IMG/VR virus record: IMGVR_UViG_3300032246_000177
Location: 1 to 58,486 of that record
Strand: one strand, 5' to 3'
DNA length: 58,486 bases
Source of the DNA: a virus
Shown here: one piece after another, positions 39,704 through 48,090 of the stretch
How positions within the stretch are numbered: the stretch's first letter is position 1
Layout of the letters: each line of letters opens with the position of its first letter
Translations under genes and position numbers: made by a program
The notes under the pieces: model-generated
Seen by the model: only the letters and a program-made list of their open reading frames with translations
Told to the model about the DNA's origin: nothing
The model's database searches: none

Positions 39704-40100
39704 CCAATTAGCATTAGATAGAGCAGTAGATTTATCAGCATTACTGGATAAAGCTCCAGAAGAAAAAGCACAGCAACTCCCTATTCCTTCAGGATATCGC
39801 ATCCTTTGCGCTATTCCAGAAGTGGAAAATGAGTATGACAGCGGTCTATTAAAAGCAGACCAAACCATTAACTATGAAGAAAAGCTGGCAACAGTACTAT
39901 TCGTGGTCGAAATGGGGCCGGATTGCTACAAAGATGAGAAACGATTCCCCAACGGAGCATGGTGTCAAAAGGGTGATTTCGTAATTGTCAGACCAAACGC
40001 TGGAACACGCCTGTTAATTCATGGTCGTGAGTTCAGAATGATCAATGATGACGTTGTGGAAGCCGTAGTTCAGGATCCACGTGGCATCACACGTGCTTAA
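39696..40100 (+). CDS. GroES-like co-chaperonin
   Basis: 134 residues. PIPSGYRILCAIPEVENEYD, GLLKAD, VVEMGPDCYKD and GAWCQKGDFVIVRPNAGTRL, then INDDVVEAVV follow the GroES fold with its mobile-loop segment. Phage GroES proteins (like T4 gp31) replace host GroES to fold capsid protein in GroEL. Placed just before scaffold and capsid genes. Confidence 0.8.
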   Translation: MSDQLALDRAVDLSALLDKAPEEKAQQLPIPSGYRILCAIPEVENEYDSGLLKADQTINYEEKLATVLFVVEMGPDCYKDEKRFPNGAWCQKGDFVIVRPNAGTRLLIHGREFRMINDDVVEAVVQDPRGITRA

Positions 40101-40110
40101 GGAGCTATAA

Positions 40111-41079
40111 ATGGCTGAAAATAAAATGGAATTAGAAGAATTCGAGTTTCCAGACGAAGTAAAGGCTAAACCCGATACTGAATCTAGTGATGACTTTGAA
40201 ATTGAGATTGAAAATGACGTCCCTCCCCAGGATCGCAACCGTAAGGCTGTAAATCCAGAGGTAGTTGAAGCTTTAGAAGAAGAAGATCTAGAGAAATTCA
40301 ACAATGACCAGAATACCGCCTTGAAAGAAGCGAAAAAGGTCTACCATCAGGAGCGTCGTGAGAAGGAAGCGGCTATTCGTGAGCAACAAGAAGCGATTAA
40401 CCTAGCTAAAAAAGCGTTGGCTGAGAACAAAATGCTCAAAGAACGACTCCATAACGGCGAATCTGTGTATGTTGATACAGTAAAACATGCAGCATTGTCA
40501 GAATTAGAGTCAGCAAAGCAAGATTTCAAGCTGGCATATGAGTCTGGTGACGCTGATAAGCTATTAGAAGCCCAAGAACGCATGACAAATGCGAAGTTTC
40601 GGATGGATAAAGCAGAAAATTATCAACCACAGTTTAAAAAAGCTTCTCAAGAAGAACAATTTGATGTACAAATACCACAACCGCAAGTAAATGCGCCTGA
40701 TCGTAAAGCTGTTGCATGGCAAAAGCAGAACGATTGGTTCGGATCCGATGAGGAAATGACCAGTTTGGCGCTTGGATTGCACGAGAAATTGGTACGAAAT
40801 GGGGTCCCGGCTGGATCTGATGAGTACTACGAAAGCATTGATAAAACGATGCGCAAACGTTTCCCAGAGAATTTTGATGGGGAGCAAGAAGTAGAGACTG
40901 AAGAACCCGCTAAGGTTAATCGGCCTAAAGCTAGTACGGTCGTCGCTCCGGCAACCAGAAGTACGTCTCCGAAAAAGATTCGTATTAGTAAAACCCAAGT
41001 CGCATTAGCGAAAAAACTGGGTTTAACCCCAGAGCAGTATGCCCGTGAACTAACTAAATTGGAGGCCCAAAATGGCTGA
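40111..41079 (+). CDS. Capsid scaffolding protein (likely)
   Basis: 322 residues. Acidic N-terminus (LEEFEFPDEVKAKPDTESSD), long charged coiled coil (REKEAAIREQQEAINLAKKA), and a C-terminal basic tail ending LTPEQYARELTKLEAQNG. The composition and the position before the capsid gene fit a scaffold, which guides prohead assembly and leaves before packaging. Assigned by layout. Confidence 0.75.
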   Translation: MAENKMELEEFEFPDEVKAKPDTESSDDFEIEIENDVPPQDRNRKAVNPEVVEALEEEDLEKFNNDQNTALKEAKKVYHQERREKEAAIREQQEAINLAKKALAENKMLKERLHNGESVYVDTVKHAALSELESAKQDFKLAYESGDADKLLEAQERMTNAKFRMDKAENYQPQFKKASQEEQFDVQIPQPQVNAPDRKAVAWQKQNDWFGSDEEMTSLALGLHEKLVRNGVPAGSDEYYESIDKTMRKRFPENFDGEQEVETEEPAKVNRPKASTVVAPATRSTSPKKIRISKTQVALAKKLGLTPEQYARELTKLEAQNG

Positions 41080-41524
41080 AGCAAGAATAAAACGTGATGT
41101 AGATACTAGAGCAACTTTTGAACGTCCTCAACAGTGGGCGCAACCTGAGTTACTTCCTGAGCCTGATAAAGAGGCTGGGTATTCATATCGCTGGGTACGT
41201 GTTGCAAATTTGAACACTGCTGATCCACGCAATCTTTCCGCTAAATTACGGGAAGGTTGGGAGCCAGTGCGCATTGAAGAACAACACAAATTTCAACTGT
41301 TAGTTGATCCTCAAAGTCGTTTTAAAGACAACATTGAGATCGGCGGCTTGTTATTGTGTAAGACACCAACTGAGTTTGTAGAGCAGCGTAACGCTTATTA
41401 CGCCAAGCAAAGCGCATCTCAGACTGATGCAGTAGACAATAACTTGATGCGTCAAAGCGACCCAAGGATGCCACTCTTTAAAGAGAACAAATCCTCGACT
41501 AGCTTTGGCAAAGGTAATAACTAA
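41072..41524 (+). CDS. Head-associated protein, unknown
   Basis: 150 residues. RWVRVANLNTADPRNLSAKL, then REGWEPVRIEEQHKF, and LLLCKTPTEFVEQRNAYYAK. I know this order from aquatic podovirus-like genomes between scaffold and capsid; function unknown. Overlaps the scaffold end by 8 bases. Confidence 0.7.
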   Translation: MAEARIKRDVDTRATFERPQQWAQPELLPEPDKEAGYSYRWVRVANLNTADPRNLSAKLREGWEPVRIEEQHKFQLLVDPQSRFKDNIEIGGLLLCKTPTEFVEQRNAYYAKQSASQTDAVDNNLMRQSDPRMPLFKENKSSTSFGKGNN

Positions 41525-41551
41525 CTTTTTTTAACTTATTAGGAGAATTAA

Positions 41552-42178
41552 ATGGCTTATCCAACCGTTTCTGCTCCCTACGGTCTTGACCCTGTTAACC
41601 GTGTAGACTTTATGCCATATGCTGGCGCAACTCGTCTACTGCCGATTGCTAGTACTTATAATACTGCGATCTACAACGGTGACATCGTCATGGTCAAAGG
41701 TGGCAATATCATCAAATCGAACGTAACTGTCGATTCCACAACTGACAATACAGCGAACCTCACTTATGGTGTGTTCATGGGTTGCCAGTACGTTAACTCA
41801 CAAAGTCAGCTAGTTCAAGCTCAGTATTACCCAGGTAATGCTGCTGCAACTTCTGCTACTGCGTATGTAGTTGACGACGCTATGGCTGCATTTAAAGTAG
41901 CAATTACCTATTCTGGTAACGCTACTGTTACTACTGCTAACGCATCTATTGTTGGTACTAATATGTCCATCGTTCAAGGTACTGGTTCTTCCACTACTGG
42001 TAACTCTGGCTTGTCAGTTTCTGCACCAGTAGTTGGTACAGGTAATGCTGCTGCTTGGCCTGTTCGTGTAATTAACGTAGTTCCAGCAACAGCAGTTAAT
42101 GCAACCGCCTTCACAGAAGTTATCGTGAAGTTAAATAACCCACAAATTCTGTTGCCAGCGGCACAGAACTACGTCTAA
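41552..42178 (+). CDS. Head decoration-like virion protein
   Basis: 208 residues. MAYPTVSAPYGLDPVNRVDF, then YNGDIVMVKGGNIIKS and YGVFMGCQYVNS; the rest is Thr/Ala/Asn-rich and beta-rich. Such proteins next to the capsid gene usually decorate the head. SD TAGGAGA precedes the ATG. Confidence 0.7.
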   Translation: MAYPTVSAPYGLDPVNRVDFMPYAGATRLLPIASTYNTAIYNGDIVMVKGGNIIKSNVTVDSTTDNTANLTYGVFMGCQYVNSQSQLVQAQYYPGNAAATSATAYVVDDAMAAFKVAITYSGNATVTTANASIVGTNMSIVQGTGSSTTGNSGLSVSAPVVGTGNAAAWPVRVINVVPATAVNATAFTEVIVKLNNPQILLPAAQNYV

Positions 42179-42192
42179 TAAAGGAGCTTTAA

Positions 42193-43101
42193 ATGGCTAT
42201 TTCACGTGCACAGCTCCTCAAAGAGCTACTCCCAGGACTCAATGCCTTGTTTGGACTTGAGTACGCTCGCTACGGCGAAGAACACAAAGAGATCTATGAA
42301 ACAGAGACCTCTGAGCGTTCATTTGAAGAAGAAACAAAACTGTCAGGTTTCTCTGCAGCTCCTGTTAAAAACGAAGGCTCAGCCATCGCTTATGACAATG
42401 CTCAAGAAGCATGGACAGCTCGCTACAACCACGAAACTATTGCCTTGGGCTTTAGCTTGACTGAAGAAGCAATCGAAGACAACCTCTACGATTCTTTATC
42501 AGCTCGTTATACCAAGTCTTTGGCTCGTGCTATGGCTTATACCAAGCAAGTTAAAGCTGCTGCTGTATTGAATAACGGCTTCACTACCGGTTATAACGGT
42601 GGCGACGGCGTTCCTCTGTTCAGCTCATCACACCCATTGGTATCTGGCGGTACAAACAGCAATCAACCAGCTACGGCTGCCGACTTGAATGAGACTTCTT
42701 TGGAAGCCGCTGTCATTCAAATCGCTGCTTGGACTGATGAGCGTGGTTTGTTAATCGCTGCTAAGCCTAAGAAATTGGTTGTTCCACCTGCATTACAGTT
42801 CGTGTCAACTCGTTTGCTCGAAACTGAATTGCGTGTTGGTACAAACGATAACGATATCAACGCTATCAAGAACAATGGTTCTGTCTCTGAAGGTTACGCT
42901 GTTAACCACTTCTTGACCGATACAAATGCTTGGTTCCTGACAACTGATGTTCCAAACGGTATGAAGCATTTCGTTCGTACTCCTTTGAGCAACAGCATGG
43001 ACGGCGATTTCGACACTGGTAACGTTCGTTACAAGTCTCGTGAGCGTTATAGCTTCGGTTGGTCTGATCCACTAGGAATGTTTGGATCTGCTGGCGCTTA
43101 A
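42193..43101 (+). CDS. Major capsid protein
   Basis: 302 residues. MAISRAQLLKELLPGLNALF, YARYGEEHKEIYETETSERS, TEEAIEDNLYDSLSARYTKS and VPLFSSSHPLVSGG, then KKLVVPPALQF and NHFLTDTNAWFLTTD. This is the pattern of HK97-fold major capsid proteins (Mu gpT-like in parts). SD AAGGAGC, terminator after. Position after scaffold supports it. Confidence 0.85.
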   Translation: MAISRAQLLKELLPGLNALFGLEYARYGEEHKEIYETETSERSFEEETKLSGFSAAPVKNEGSAIAYDNAQEAWTARYNHETIALGFSLTEEAIEDNLYDSLSARYTKSLARAMAYTKQVKAAAVLNNGFTTGYNGGDGVPLFSSSHPLVSGGTNSNQPATAADLNETSLEAAVIQIAAWTDERGLLIAAKPKKLVVPPALQFVSTRLLETELRVGTNDNDINAIKNNGSVSEGYAVNHFLTDTNAWFLTTDVPNGMKHFVRTPLSNSMDGDFDTGNVRYKSRERYSFGWSDPLGMFGSAGA

Positions 43102-43126
43102 TCAAAGCCCCCCAGCAACAAGAAAG

Positions 43127-43151
43127 CCCCACCCTACCCGGTGGGGTTTTT
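43127..43151 (+). terminator. Rho-independent terminator after capsid gene
   Basis: CCCCACC (43127-43133) and GGTGGGG (43140-43146) with a 6-nt loop, then TTTTT. It separates head genes from the virion genes that follow. Confidence 0.85.
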
Positions 43152-43162
43152 CTTTATAAAGC

Positions 43163-43190
43163 TTGCACTTATTTATAAATGTAGTAATAT
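43163..43190 (+). promoter_or_regulatory. Late promoter after capsid terminator
   Basis: TTGCAC (43163-43168), 16 bp, TAATAT (43185-43190). The leader to 43281 is ~90 bases and contains CCGGGA/TCCCGG and other stems, so translation of the next gene may be modulated. Confidence 0.6.
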
Positions 43191-43281
43191 TCAAGAAACC
43201 GGGAAAACCGGCTTGTTAAACTGTCCCGGCAGATGCATACACTATTAACAGGCCTGATCTTTGTATGAAGGACAATTTATT

Positions 43282-43791
43282 ATGGCATTATCTACAACCT
43301 CAGCCGTATGGCGCTCGACAGGTGGCGATCAAACTCGTACCGCTTTTGCTGGCTCTATGCACATGGCTGCTCAGTTTTACATCGCTAACACTTCTGCTAC
43401 TTCAAACGTAGTAGTATCTTCAGCTTCTGGCGCTCCAGCTTTGATTCTGCCAGCTAACGCTGTTGTTACTGACGTTATCATCACCAATGGTTCTACTGGC
43501 GCAAACTCTACATGTAACATTGGTTTTACACCATTGGTTTCTGTAGGTCCTGGTCAAGCTACAACTTTAGGTACTAATGTTCCTGCAGGTTTAGTAAACA
43601 ACGCCAACTTAGTAACTCGCACTACTATTTCTGTTGGTTCAACAGGCCAAGGTACAGCATTAGGTAACGTAGCTAACTCAACTAACTTAGTTTTAGTTAC
43701 TTCTGCTATCGGTACTGCTGGCGCTGTTGGTGGTCCTGTAACTGGTATTATTCAATACTACGTAGCTGACAACGGTCAACAAAACGTTTAA
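43282..43791 (+). CDS. Virion protein, decoration-like
   Basis: 169 residues from the ATG at 43282 with AAGGA 9 nt upstream. MALSTTSAVWRSTGGDQTRT, then NTSATSNVVVSSASGAP; Ser/Thr/Ala/Gly-rich and beta-rich throughout. No family named. It starts its own transcription unit, so it may be made in large amounts, as a head or fibre protein. Confidence 0.65.
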   Translation: MALSTTSAVWRSTGGDQTRTAFAGSMHMAAQFYIANTSATSNVVVSSASGAPALILPANAVVTDVIITNGSTGANSTCNIGFTPLVSVGPGQATTLGTNVPAGLVNNANLVTRTTISVGSTGQGTALGNVANSTNLVLVTSAIGTAGAVGGPVTGIIQYYVADNGQQNV

Positions 43792-43799
43792 TTAATCTA

Positions 43800-43815
43800 G
43801 GGGGATTCGTCCCCC
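43800..43815 (+). other. GC hairpin between virion genes
   Basis: GGGGG (43800-43804), loop ATTCGT, CCCCC (43811-43815). No T-run follows. It may stabilise the upstream mRNA or hold back read-through. Confidence 0.5.
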
Positions 43816-43839
43816 GCTTAAATCTTAAGGAGATTAATT

Positions 43840-44361
43840 ATGATGCAAACTGACGTTAAATCGGCTCACCAATCGGTTGCTGGATTTTTAGTTCCAGCTA
43901 TTAGAACTCGTGTCAAACAAATTACATATTCTGGTAATGGATCACAAGCTGGCGCACTCATGCTTTTTGATACAACAGTAGCTCCAACTACAGCTAGTTA
44001 TTCTAAAACTGCTAACGTTGTAACAGTTAGCTCTACAGCCCACGGACTTTCTAATGGCGCTATAGTAGGTATTGGGTATTTAAGTGCTACAGGAAATTCA
44101 GCAACAGACGGTAATTATGCAATTTCTAATGCTTTAGCGAATACTTTTAACATTACAGACATTAATTTAGTATCTAACGTAAGTGGCGGTACAGGTTGTT
44201 ATTTTGTAGCGAATGGTAATACTTGGATTACTTCATTTGATACTTTAACTAGCCAAACTTCAACACAACAAGTTAGCATTCCTGGTGAAGGTGTTTTAGT
44301 GCAAAATGGTTTGTATGCCCAAATGAACTCTATTGGTTTTGTAACTGTATTTTATGGCTAA
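43840..44361 (+). CDS. Virion protein, unknown
   Basis: 173 residues with SD AAGGAGA. MMQTDVKSAHQSVAGFLVPA, then RVKQITYSGNGSQAGALMLF, and SSTAHGLSNGAIVGIGY, a beta-rich pattern seen in tail or collar proteins of many phages. Overlaps the next gene by 8 bases. Role not known. Confidence 0.65.
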   Translation: MMQTDVKSAHQSVAGFLVPAIRTRVKQITYSGNGSQAGALMLFDTTVAPTTASYSKTANVVTVSSTAHGLSNGAIVGIGYLSATGNSATDGNYAISNALANTFNITDINLVSNVSGGTGCYFVANGNTWITSFDTLTSQTSTQQVSIPGEGVLVQNGLYAQMNSIGFVTVFYG

Positions 44362-44614
44362 GAAAAAAGGCCCTTCTCTAGCAGTTGGTAGAGGCGAGAA
44401 ACTTCCCGTTTCTCAAGGGGCTGGTCTTACCGCTAAAGGTAGAGCGAAATACAATGCAGCTACAGGTAGCAATTTAAAAGCCCCACAACCTGAAGGCGGA
44501 GCAAGGAAGAAGTCGTTCTGCGCACGTATGTCTGGTATGCCGGGTCCTATGAAAGACGAAAAGGGTCGCCCTACTCGTAAAGCGGCTTCTTTAGCCAGAT
44601 GGAAATGCAAATGA
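44354..44614 (+). CDS. DUF6321-like small basic protein
   Basis: 86 residues. KKKGPSLAVGRGEKLPVSQG, then GLTAKGRAKYNAATGSNLKA, KSFCARMSGMPGPMKDEKGR. I recognise this as the DUF6321 family of marine and freshwater phages. Two Cys at the end. Very basic; possibly a virion DNA-associated or head protein. Function unknown. Confidence 0.8.
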   Translation: MAKKKGPSLAVGRGEKLPVSQGAGLTAKGRAKYNAATGSNLKAPQPEGGARKKSFCARMSGMPGPMKDEKGRPTRKAASLARWKCK

Positions 44615-44859
44615 CTTTAGACGAACAAACCCGCCTAGAGCTTATACAGTTAGTTAAAACGGCTGTTAGCGAAGCAGTAGATTCACACCCATTAAGTCCA
44701 GATGAAGTTCATTGGGTACGCATGGCTATACAAGCTGAGGCTGAAAGAGCTGAAGTGCGTAAAGCTATCATCAATAAAACTTTAGCTGGTTTAGTTTGGA
44801 TTGGTATTGTTGCTACAGGCGGTTGGCTAGTTGATTACATATCAAGTCATTGGAAATAA
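44611..44859 (+). CDS. Single-span membrane protein, holin-like candidate
   Basis: 82 residues from the ATG at 44611, which overlaps the previous stop (ATGA). Soluble charged N-terminus (TLDEQTRLELIQLVKTAVSE, EVHWVRMAIQAEAERAEVRK) and one C-terminal transmembrane helix (LAGLVWIGIVATGGWLVDYI). The layout resembles small phage membrane proteins annotated as holin-like. It is far from the lysis cassette, so another role is possible. Confidence 0.6.
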   Translation: MTLDEQTRLELIQLVKTAVSEAVDSHPLSPDEVHWVRMAIQAEAERAEVRKAIINKTLAGLVWIGIVATGGWLVDYISSHWK

Positions 44860-44860
44860 T

Positions 44861-45466
44861 ATGCCAAGCAAATCTAAGAAGCAGCATAACTTTATGGCCG
44901 CTATTGCTCACTCACCAGAGTTTGCAAAGAAAGCTGGCGTACCTATGTCAGTTGGTAAAGATTTTATAACTGCCGATAAAGGCAAGAAATTTAAAGAAGG
45001 TGGAACCATGGCGCACAGTGAAAAAAGCGAAATGAAAGAAGATATTACGCAAGACAAAAAGCTTATTAAGAAAGCTTTTGGAATGCATGATAAGCAGTTA
45101 CACGAAAGTAAGAAGACTAACTTAACTAAATTAAAAGGTGGTGGTATGGCTAAGGAAACAATGGGTCCACGCACAATGGCGATGGATGTAGAAAAAGGCT
45201 CAAACAAATTATTAGCTCATGGTGAATCCGCTGTTCAAAAGCGTGGCCACACTAAGGGCATGGAAGAGCGTGACTACAAAGTTGAAAAGATTCAAGGTGG
45301 CGCTAAAGGCGGCAAAGGCACATTTGGTGCAGCTCCTATTAAAATGGCTAAAGGTGGTATGTGTGGTGGTGGTAAAACCATGAAAAAAATGTCTACTGGT
45401 GGATCTGCATCTAGCCGTGCTGATGGTATTGCTGCCAAAGGCAAAACTCGTGGAAAGATTTGCTAA
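44861..45466 (+). CDS. Lys/Gly-rich basic virion-type protein
   Basis: 201 residues from the ATG at 44861. MPSKSKKQHNFMAAIAHSPE, FAKKAGVPMSVGKDFITADK is followed by basic and Gly-Gly-rich segments (KEGGTMAH, KGGGMAKE, AKGGMCGGGKT, STGGSASSRADGIAAKGKTR). The last motif recurs in many aquatic-phage proteins. Probably packaged with the DNA. Function unknown. Confidence 0.7.
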   Translation: MPSKSKKQHNFMAAIAHSPEFAKKAGVPMSVGKDFITADKGKKFKEGGTMAHSEKSEMKEDITQDKKLIKKAFGMHDKQLHESKKTNLTKLKGGGMAKETMGPRTMAMDVEKGSNKLLAHGESAVQKRGHTKGMEERDYKVEKIQGGAKGGKGTFGAAPIKMAKGGMCGGGKTMKKMSTGGSASSRADGIAAKGKTRGKIC

Positions 45467-45468
45467 TC

Positions 45469-45753
45469 ATGCCATACGAAGAGACTGGCAAAGAGAAGCT
45501 TAAACGTGAAGCCTATTACAAGGCTAACAAAGAACGTGGTATTCGTGCTGAAAAACAGCAAGAGTACGAACGCTTTGGCACAACCGAGCAGAACATTCCA
45601 CAGGTAAATCCTATGGGTGATGTTGTTACCCCTGCCGCCGCTGGTATGAAAAAAGGTGGTAAGGTTCGTGGTCACGGTTGCGAAACACGTGGAAAAACCA
45701 AAGGCACCATGATTACTATGTGTGGTGGCGGTTACGCTAAAGGCAAAAAATGA
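45469..45753 (+). CDS. Basic protein with Gly-Gly motif
   Basis: 94 residues from the ATG at 45469. MPYEETGKEKLKREAYYKAN, then MKKGGKVRGHGCETRGKTKG and MCGGGYAKGKK. Very basic. Sister in style to its neighbours. Overlaps the next start by ATGA. Function unknown. Confidence 0.65.
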   Translation: MPYEETGKEKLKREAYYKANKERGIRAEKQQEYERFGTTEQNIPQVNPMGDVVTPAAAGMKKGGKVRGHGCETRGKTKGTMITMCGGGYAKGKK

Positions 45754-46007
45754 GACCATCTCGTGGAATGGGTGCAGTTATGCCTTCTAAGATGGGAAAG
45801 CCCGTAAAGAAAGCTCGTAGAGATAATACGGACTTTACTCAGTATGCTGAAGGTGGAGAAGTTTGGGATAAAAAGCGCCCTAAAGACTTAGGCGCTCCTA
45901 AGAAATTAGCTCCAGCAAAGAAAGCTAAAGCAAAAGCAATGGCTAAAGCTGCTGGTCGTCCGTATCCAAACCTCGTGGATAACATGAGAGCAGCAAGGAA
46001 AAAATAA
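45750..46007 (+). CDS. Basic Lys-rich protein
   Basis: 85 residues. GMGAVMPSKMGKPVKKARRD, then YAEGGEVWDKKRPKDLG and a Lys/Ala repeat (KAKAKAMAKAAG), ending RAARKK. It resembles histone-like DNA-binding tails. Stop shares a base with the next start (TAATG). Confidence 0.65.
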   Translation: MRPSRGMGAVMPSKMGKPVKKARRDNTDFTQYAEGGEVWDKKRPKDLGAPKKLAPAKKAKAKAMAKAAGRPYPNLVDNMRAARKK

Positions 46008-46183
46008 TGGCTACTAAGAATTGGATTAAAGACGCTATAAAGAAGCCTGGCGCACTGCGCAAAGAGCTTGGCGTTAAGGCTGGAGAAAAGATTCCAGCTA
46101 AGAAATTGGCGTCTGCAGCTAAGAAATCTGGTAAAATCGGTCAGCGAGCTAGACTTGCACAGACCCTTAAAGGCTTAAAATAA
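46007..46183 (+). CDS. 58-residue basic protein
   Basis: MATKNWIKDAIKKPGALRKE, then LGVKAGEKIPAKKLASAAKK, ending with a short basic helix. TAATG overlaps at both ends. The phrase KNWIKDAIKKPGALRKELGV is common in aquatic phages. DNA-condensing virion protein is a guess. Confidence 0.7.
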   Translation: MATKNWIKDAIKKPGALRKELGVKAGEKIPAKKLASAAKKSGKIGQRARLAQTLKGLK

Positions 46184-47118
46184 TGAGTACAACAGGTACC
46201 ACATCGTTTAATTTAGATGTAAACGATCTAATCGAAGAAGCATTCGAGCGCTGTGGTAAAGAGTTGCGTACTGGCTATGACTTTAAAACAGCCCGTAGAT
46301 CTCTTAACCTGTTAACCATTGAGTGGGCTAACCGTGGTATTAACCTTTGGACAGTTGAACAGGGCGTTATTCCAATGGTTACAGGACAGGCTATGTATCC
46401 TATTCCTGTAGATACCATAGACCTTATGGATACTGTTATCCGTCAAAACAACGGTACATCTAACCAAATTGATATCAATATCAGCCGTATCGCTGAGCCG
46501 ACCTATATAAGCCTGCCTAATAAGCTCGCACAGGGGCGCCCGATCCAAGTGTATATCAACCGTCAGTCAGGTCAAGAAAACGCCACAGACAAGCTTTTAG
46601 CGGCTAATATAAGCAGTTCCTCTACAACTATTACCTTATCATCTACCAATGGATTGGCTTCTGCTGGATTTATTAAGATTGGTACAGAAACAATCAGCTA
46701 TCCAAATGTTAGCGGAAACCAACTTTTAAACTGCGCTCGTGGTCAAAATAATACGACTGCTGCAGCTCATATTACTGGTGCTGCCATTACAGTTCAGAAC
46801 CTTCCGTCCATTAATGTATGGCCGACACCCAATGCACCTGGCAATCAGTACTTATTTGTTTATTACCGCCTGCGCCGCATCCAAGATGCTGGCTCTGGTG
46901 TGTATGTACAAGATATTCCATTCCGCTTTATTCCTTGCATGGTTGCTGGATTAGCTTATCAATTGGCAACAAAATTGCCAGACGTAGATATGAACCGCAT
47001 CCCAATGTTAAAAGCAGATTACGAACAACAATTCCAAATGGCAGCAGATGAAGATCGTGAGAAAGCTCCGATTCGATTTGTGCCTAGAATGTCGTTCTAT
47101 GGCGGAGGAGGCCGTTAA
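46183..47118 (+). CDS. Head-tail adaptor-like protein
   Basis: 311 residues. NLDVNDLIEEAFERCGKELR, then ARRSLNLLTIEWANRGINLW, TVEQGVIPM, and YYRLRRIQDAG...FIPCMVAGLAYQLATKLP. This matches P22 gp4/T7 gp11-like adaptors that cap the portal. The middle has a Thr/Ser-rich insert (residues ~130-190). Placed before the second adaptor-like gene at 48090. Confidence 0.75.
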   Translation: MSTTGTTSFNLDVNDLIEEAFERCGKELRTGYDFKTARRSLNLLTIEWANRGINLWTVEQGVIPMVTGQAMYPIPVDTIDLMDTVIRQNNGTSNQIDINISRIAEPTYISLPNKLAQGRPIQVYINRQSGQENATDKLLAANISSSSTTITLSSTNGLASAGFIKIGTETISYPNVSGNQLLNCARGQNNTTAAAHITGAAITVQNLPSINVWPTPNAPGNQYLFVYYRLRRIQDAGSGVYVQDIPFRFIPCMVAGLAYQLATKLPDVDMNRIPMLKADYEQQFQMAADEDREKAPIRFVPRMSFYGGGGR

Positions 47119-47120
47119 CC

Positions 47121-47546
47121 ATGCCGAATCAGTTTGCTTCGGGTAAATGGGCAATTGCAGAGTGCGATAGATGTGGTTTTAGGTACATGCTAAAAGAGCT
47201 TAGAACGGAGGTTGTAAAGACAAAGCCGTTCAAGATTAAAGTTTGTAGATCATGTTGGAACCCAGATCAACCTCAGTTACAATTGGGTATGTATCCGGTA
47301 AACGACCCGCAAGCGGTTCGAGAGCCTCGTCCTGACGTAAGTTATTTGCAGTCTGGTACTAATGGTTTACAGATTAATTTAACTGGTATTGGTCCAGATG
47401 GACTAGGCAACCCAGATATGGGTAGTAGGATCTTCCAGTGGGGATGGAACCCTGTCGGTGGATCAAGGTTATTTGACAATGGTTTAACGCCAAATGACTT
47501 GATAGGTAACACACAACTTGGTACAGTATCGGTTAGCATAACTTAG
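47121..47546 (+). CDS. Zinc-ribbon-containing virion protein
   Basis: 141 residues. C16-D-R-C19 (AECDRCGFRYMLKEL) and C-R-S-C near residue 50 form a four-Cys zinc-ribbon. The rest is Gly/Pro/Asn-rich with FQWGWNPVGGS. I have seen this small protein next to adaptors in other aquatic phages. Function unknown. Confidence 0.7.
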   Translation: MPNQFASGKWAIAECDRCGFRYMLKELRTEVVKTKPFKIKVCRSCWNPDQPQLQLGMYPVNDPQAVREPRPDVSYLQSGTNGLQINLTGIGPDGLGNPDMGSRIFQWGWNPVGGSRLFDNGLTPNDLIGNTQLGTVSVSIT

Positions 47547-47554
47547 GAGTCATT

Positions 47555-47740
47555 ATGACATTCAAAAAAGCAGCAGACGGAGTAACAAAAACAGGAAAAA
47601 CCAAAGGTAAAAACCTTGGCGATTCAGGCCCAAATGTTGCCATTCAAACTGGCAAAAGTTCTAAAGGTGCATCTACCGTTACTGGCGCAGCAATGAAAGC
47701 TGTAGGCCGTAACCTAGCTCGTGCTAAAAATCAGGAGTAA
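47555..47740 (+). CDS. Small basic protein
   Basis: 61 residues, MTFKKAADGVTKTGKTKGKN, then GAAMKAVGRNLARAKNQE. Lys/Gly-rich like the 44354-46183 group. SD AGGAG. Function unknown. Confidence 0.6.
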   Translation: MTFKKAADGVTKTGKTKGKNLGDSGPNVAIQTGKSSKGASTVTGAAMKAVGRNLARAKNQE

Positions 47741-47742
47741 TC

Positions 47743-48090
47743 ATGGCTACTAATAAATCAGTTAAACCTACCAAAGCGGATAAGTATCCGTTAGGTCATG
47801 CTAAAGAAGCTAAAGACGCAAGCACTTGGTCATATAAGTTTCCAGAAAGTACTGGCACAGCCAAAGACATTGGTGTTTATGCCCAACCTGCGCCAAATAA
47901 AATGAGTGCAGATATTGGATATCAAACAAATCCAAATACACTCAAAGCTGATGAACACACTCCTGGTGGAATGCCAGCAATGCGTGTTTCTATTAGTAAC
48001 AATACTCGTGGTCCTAAGACTGAGGGTGTTACTATGCGTGGTTATGGCGCTGCAACCAAAGGTATTAAGTCTAGAGGCCCAATGGCATAA
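47743..48090 (+). CDS. Small Lys/Gly-rich protein
   Basis: 115 residues. MATNKSVKPTKADKYPLGHA, then KFPESTGTAKDIGVYAQPAP, ending GYGAATKGIKSRGPMA. Basic and disordered-looking. Its stop shares a base with the next start (TAATG). Confidence 0.6.
   Translation: MATNKSVKPTKADKYPLGHAKEAKDASTWSYKFPESTGTAKDIGVYAQPAPNKMSADIGYQTNPNTLKADEHTPGGMPAMRVSISNNTRGPKTEGVTMRGYGAATKGIKSRGPMA

Noticed and set aside
40564-40998. Minus-strand 144-codon frame within the scaffold gene
   Set aside because: Long only because the plus-strand gene is rich in Lys/Glu codons; no promoter, SD or protein pattern.
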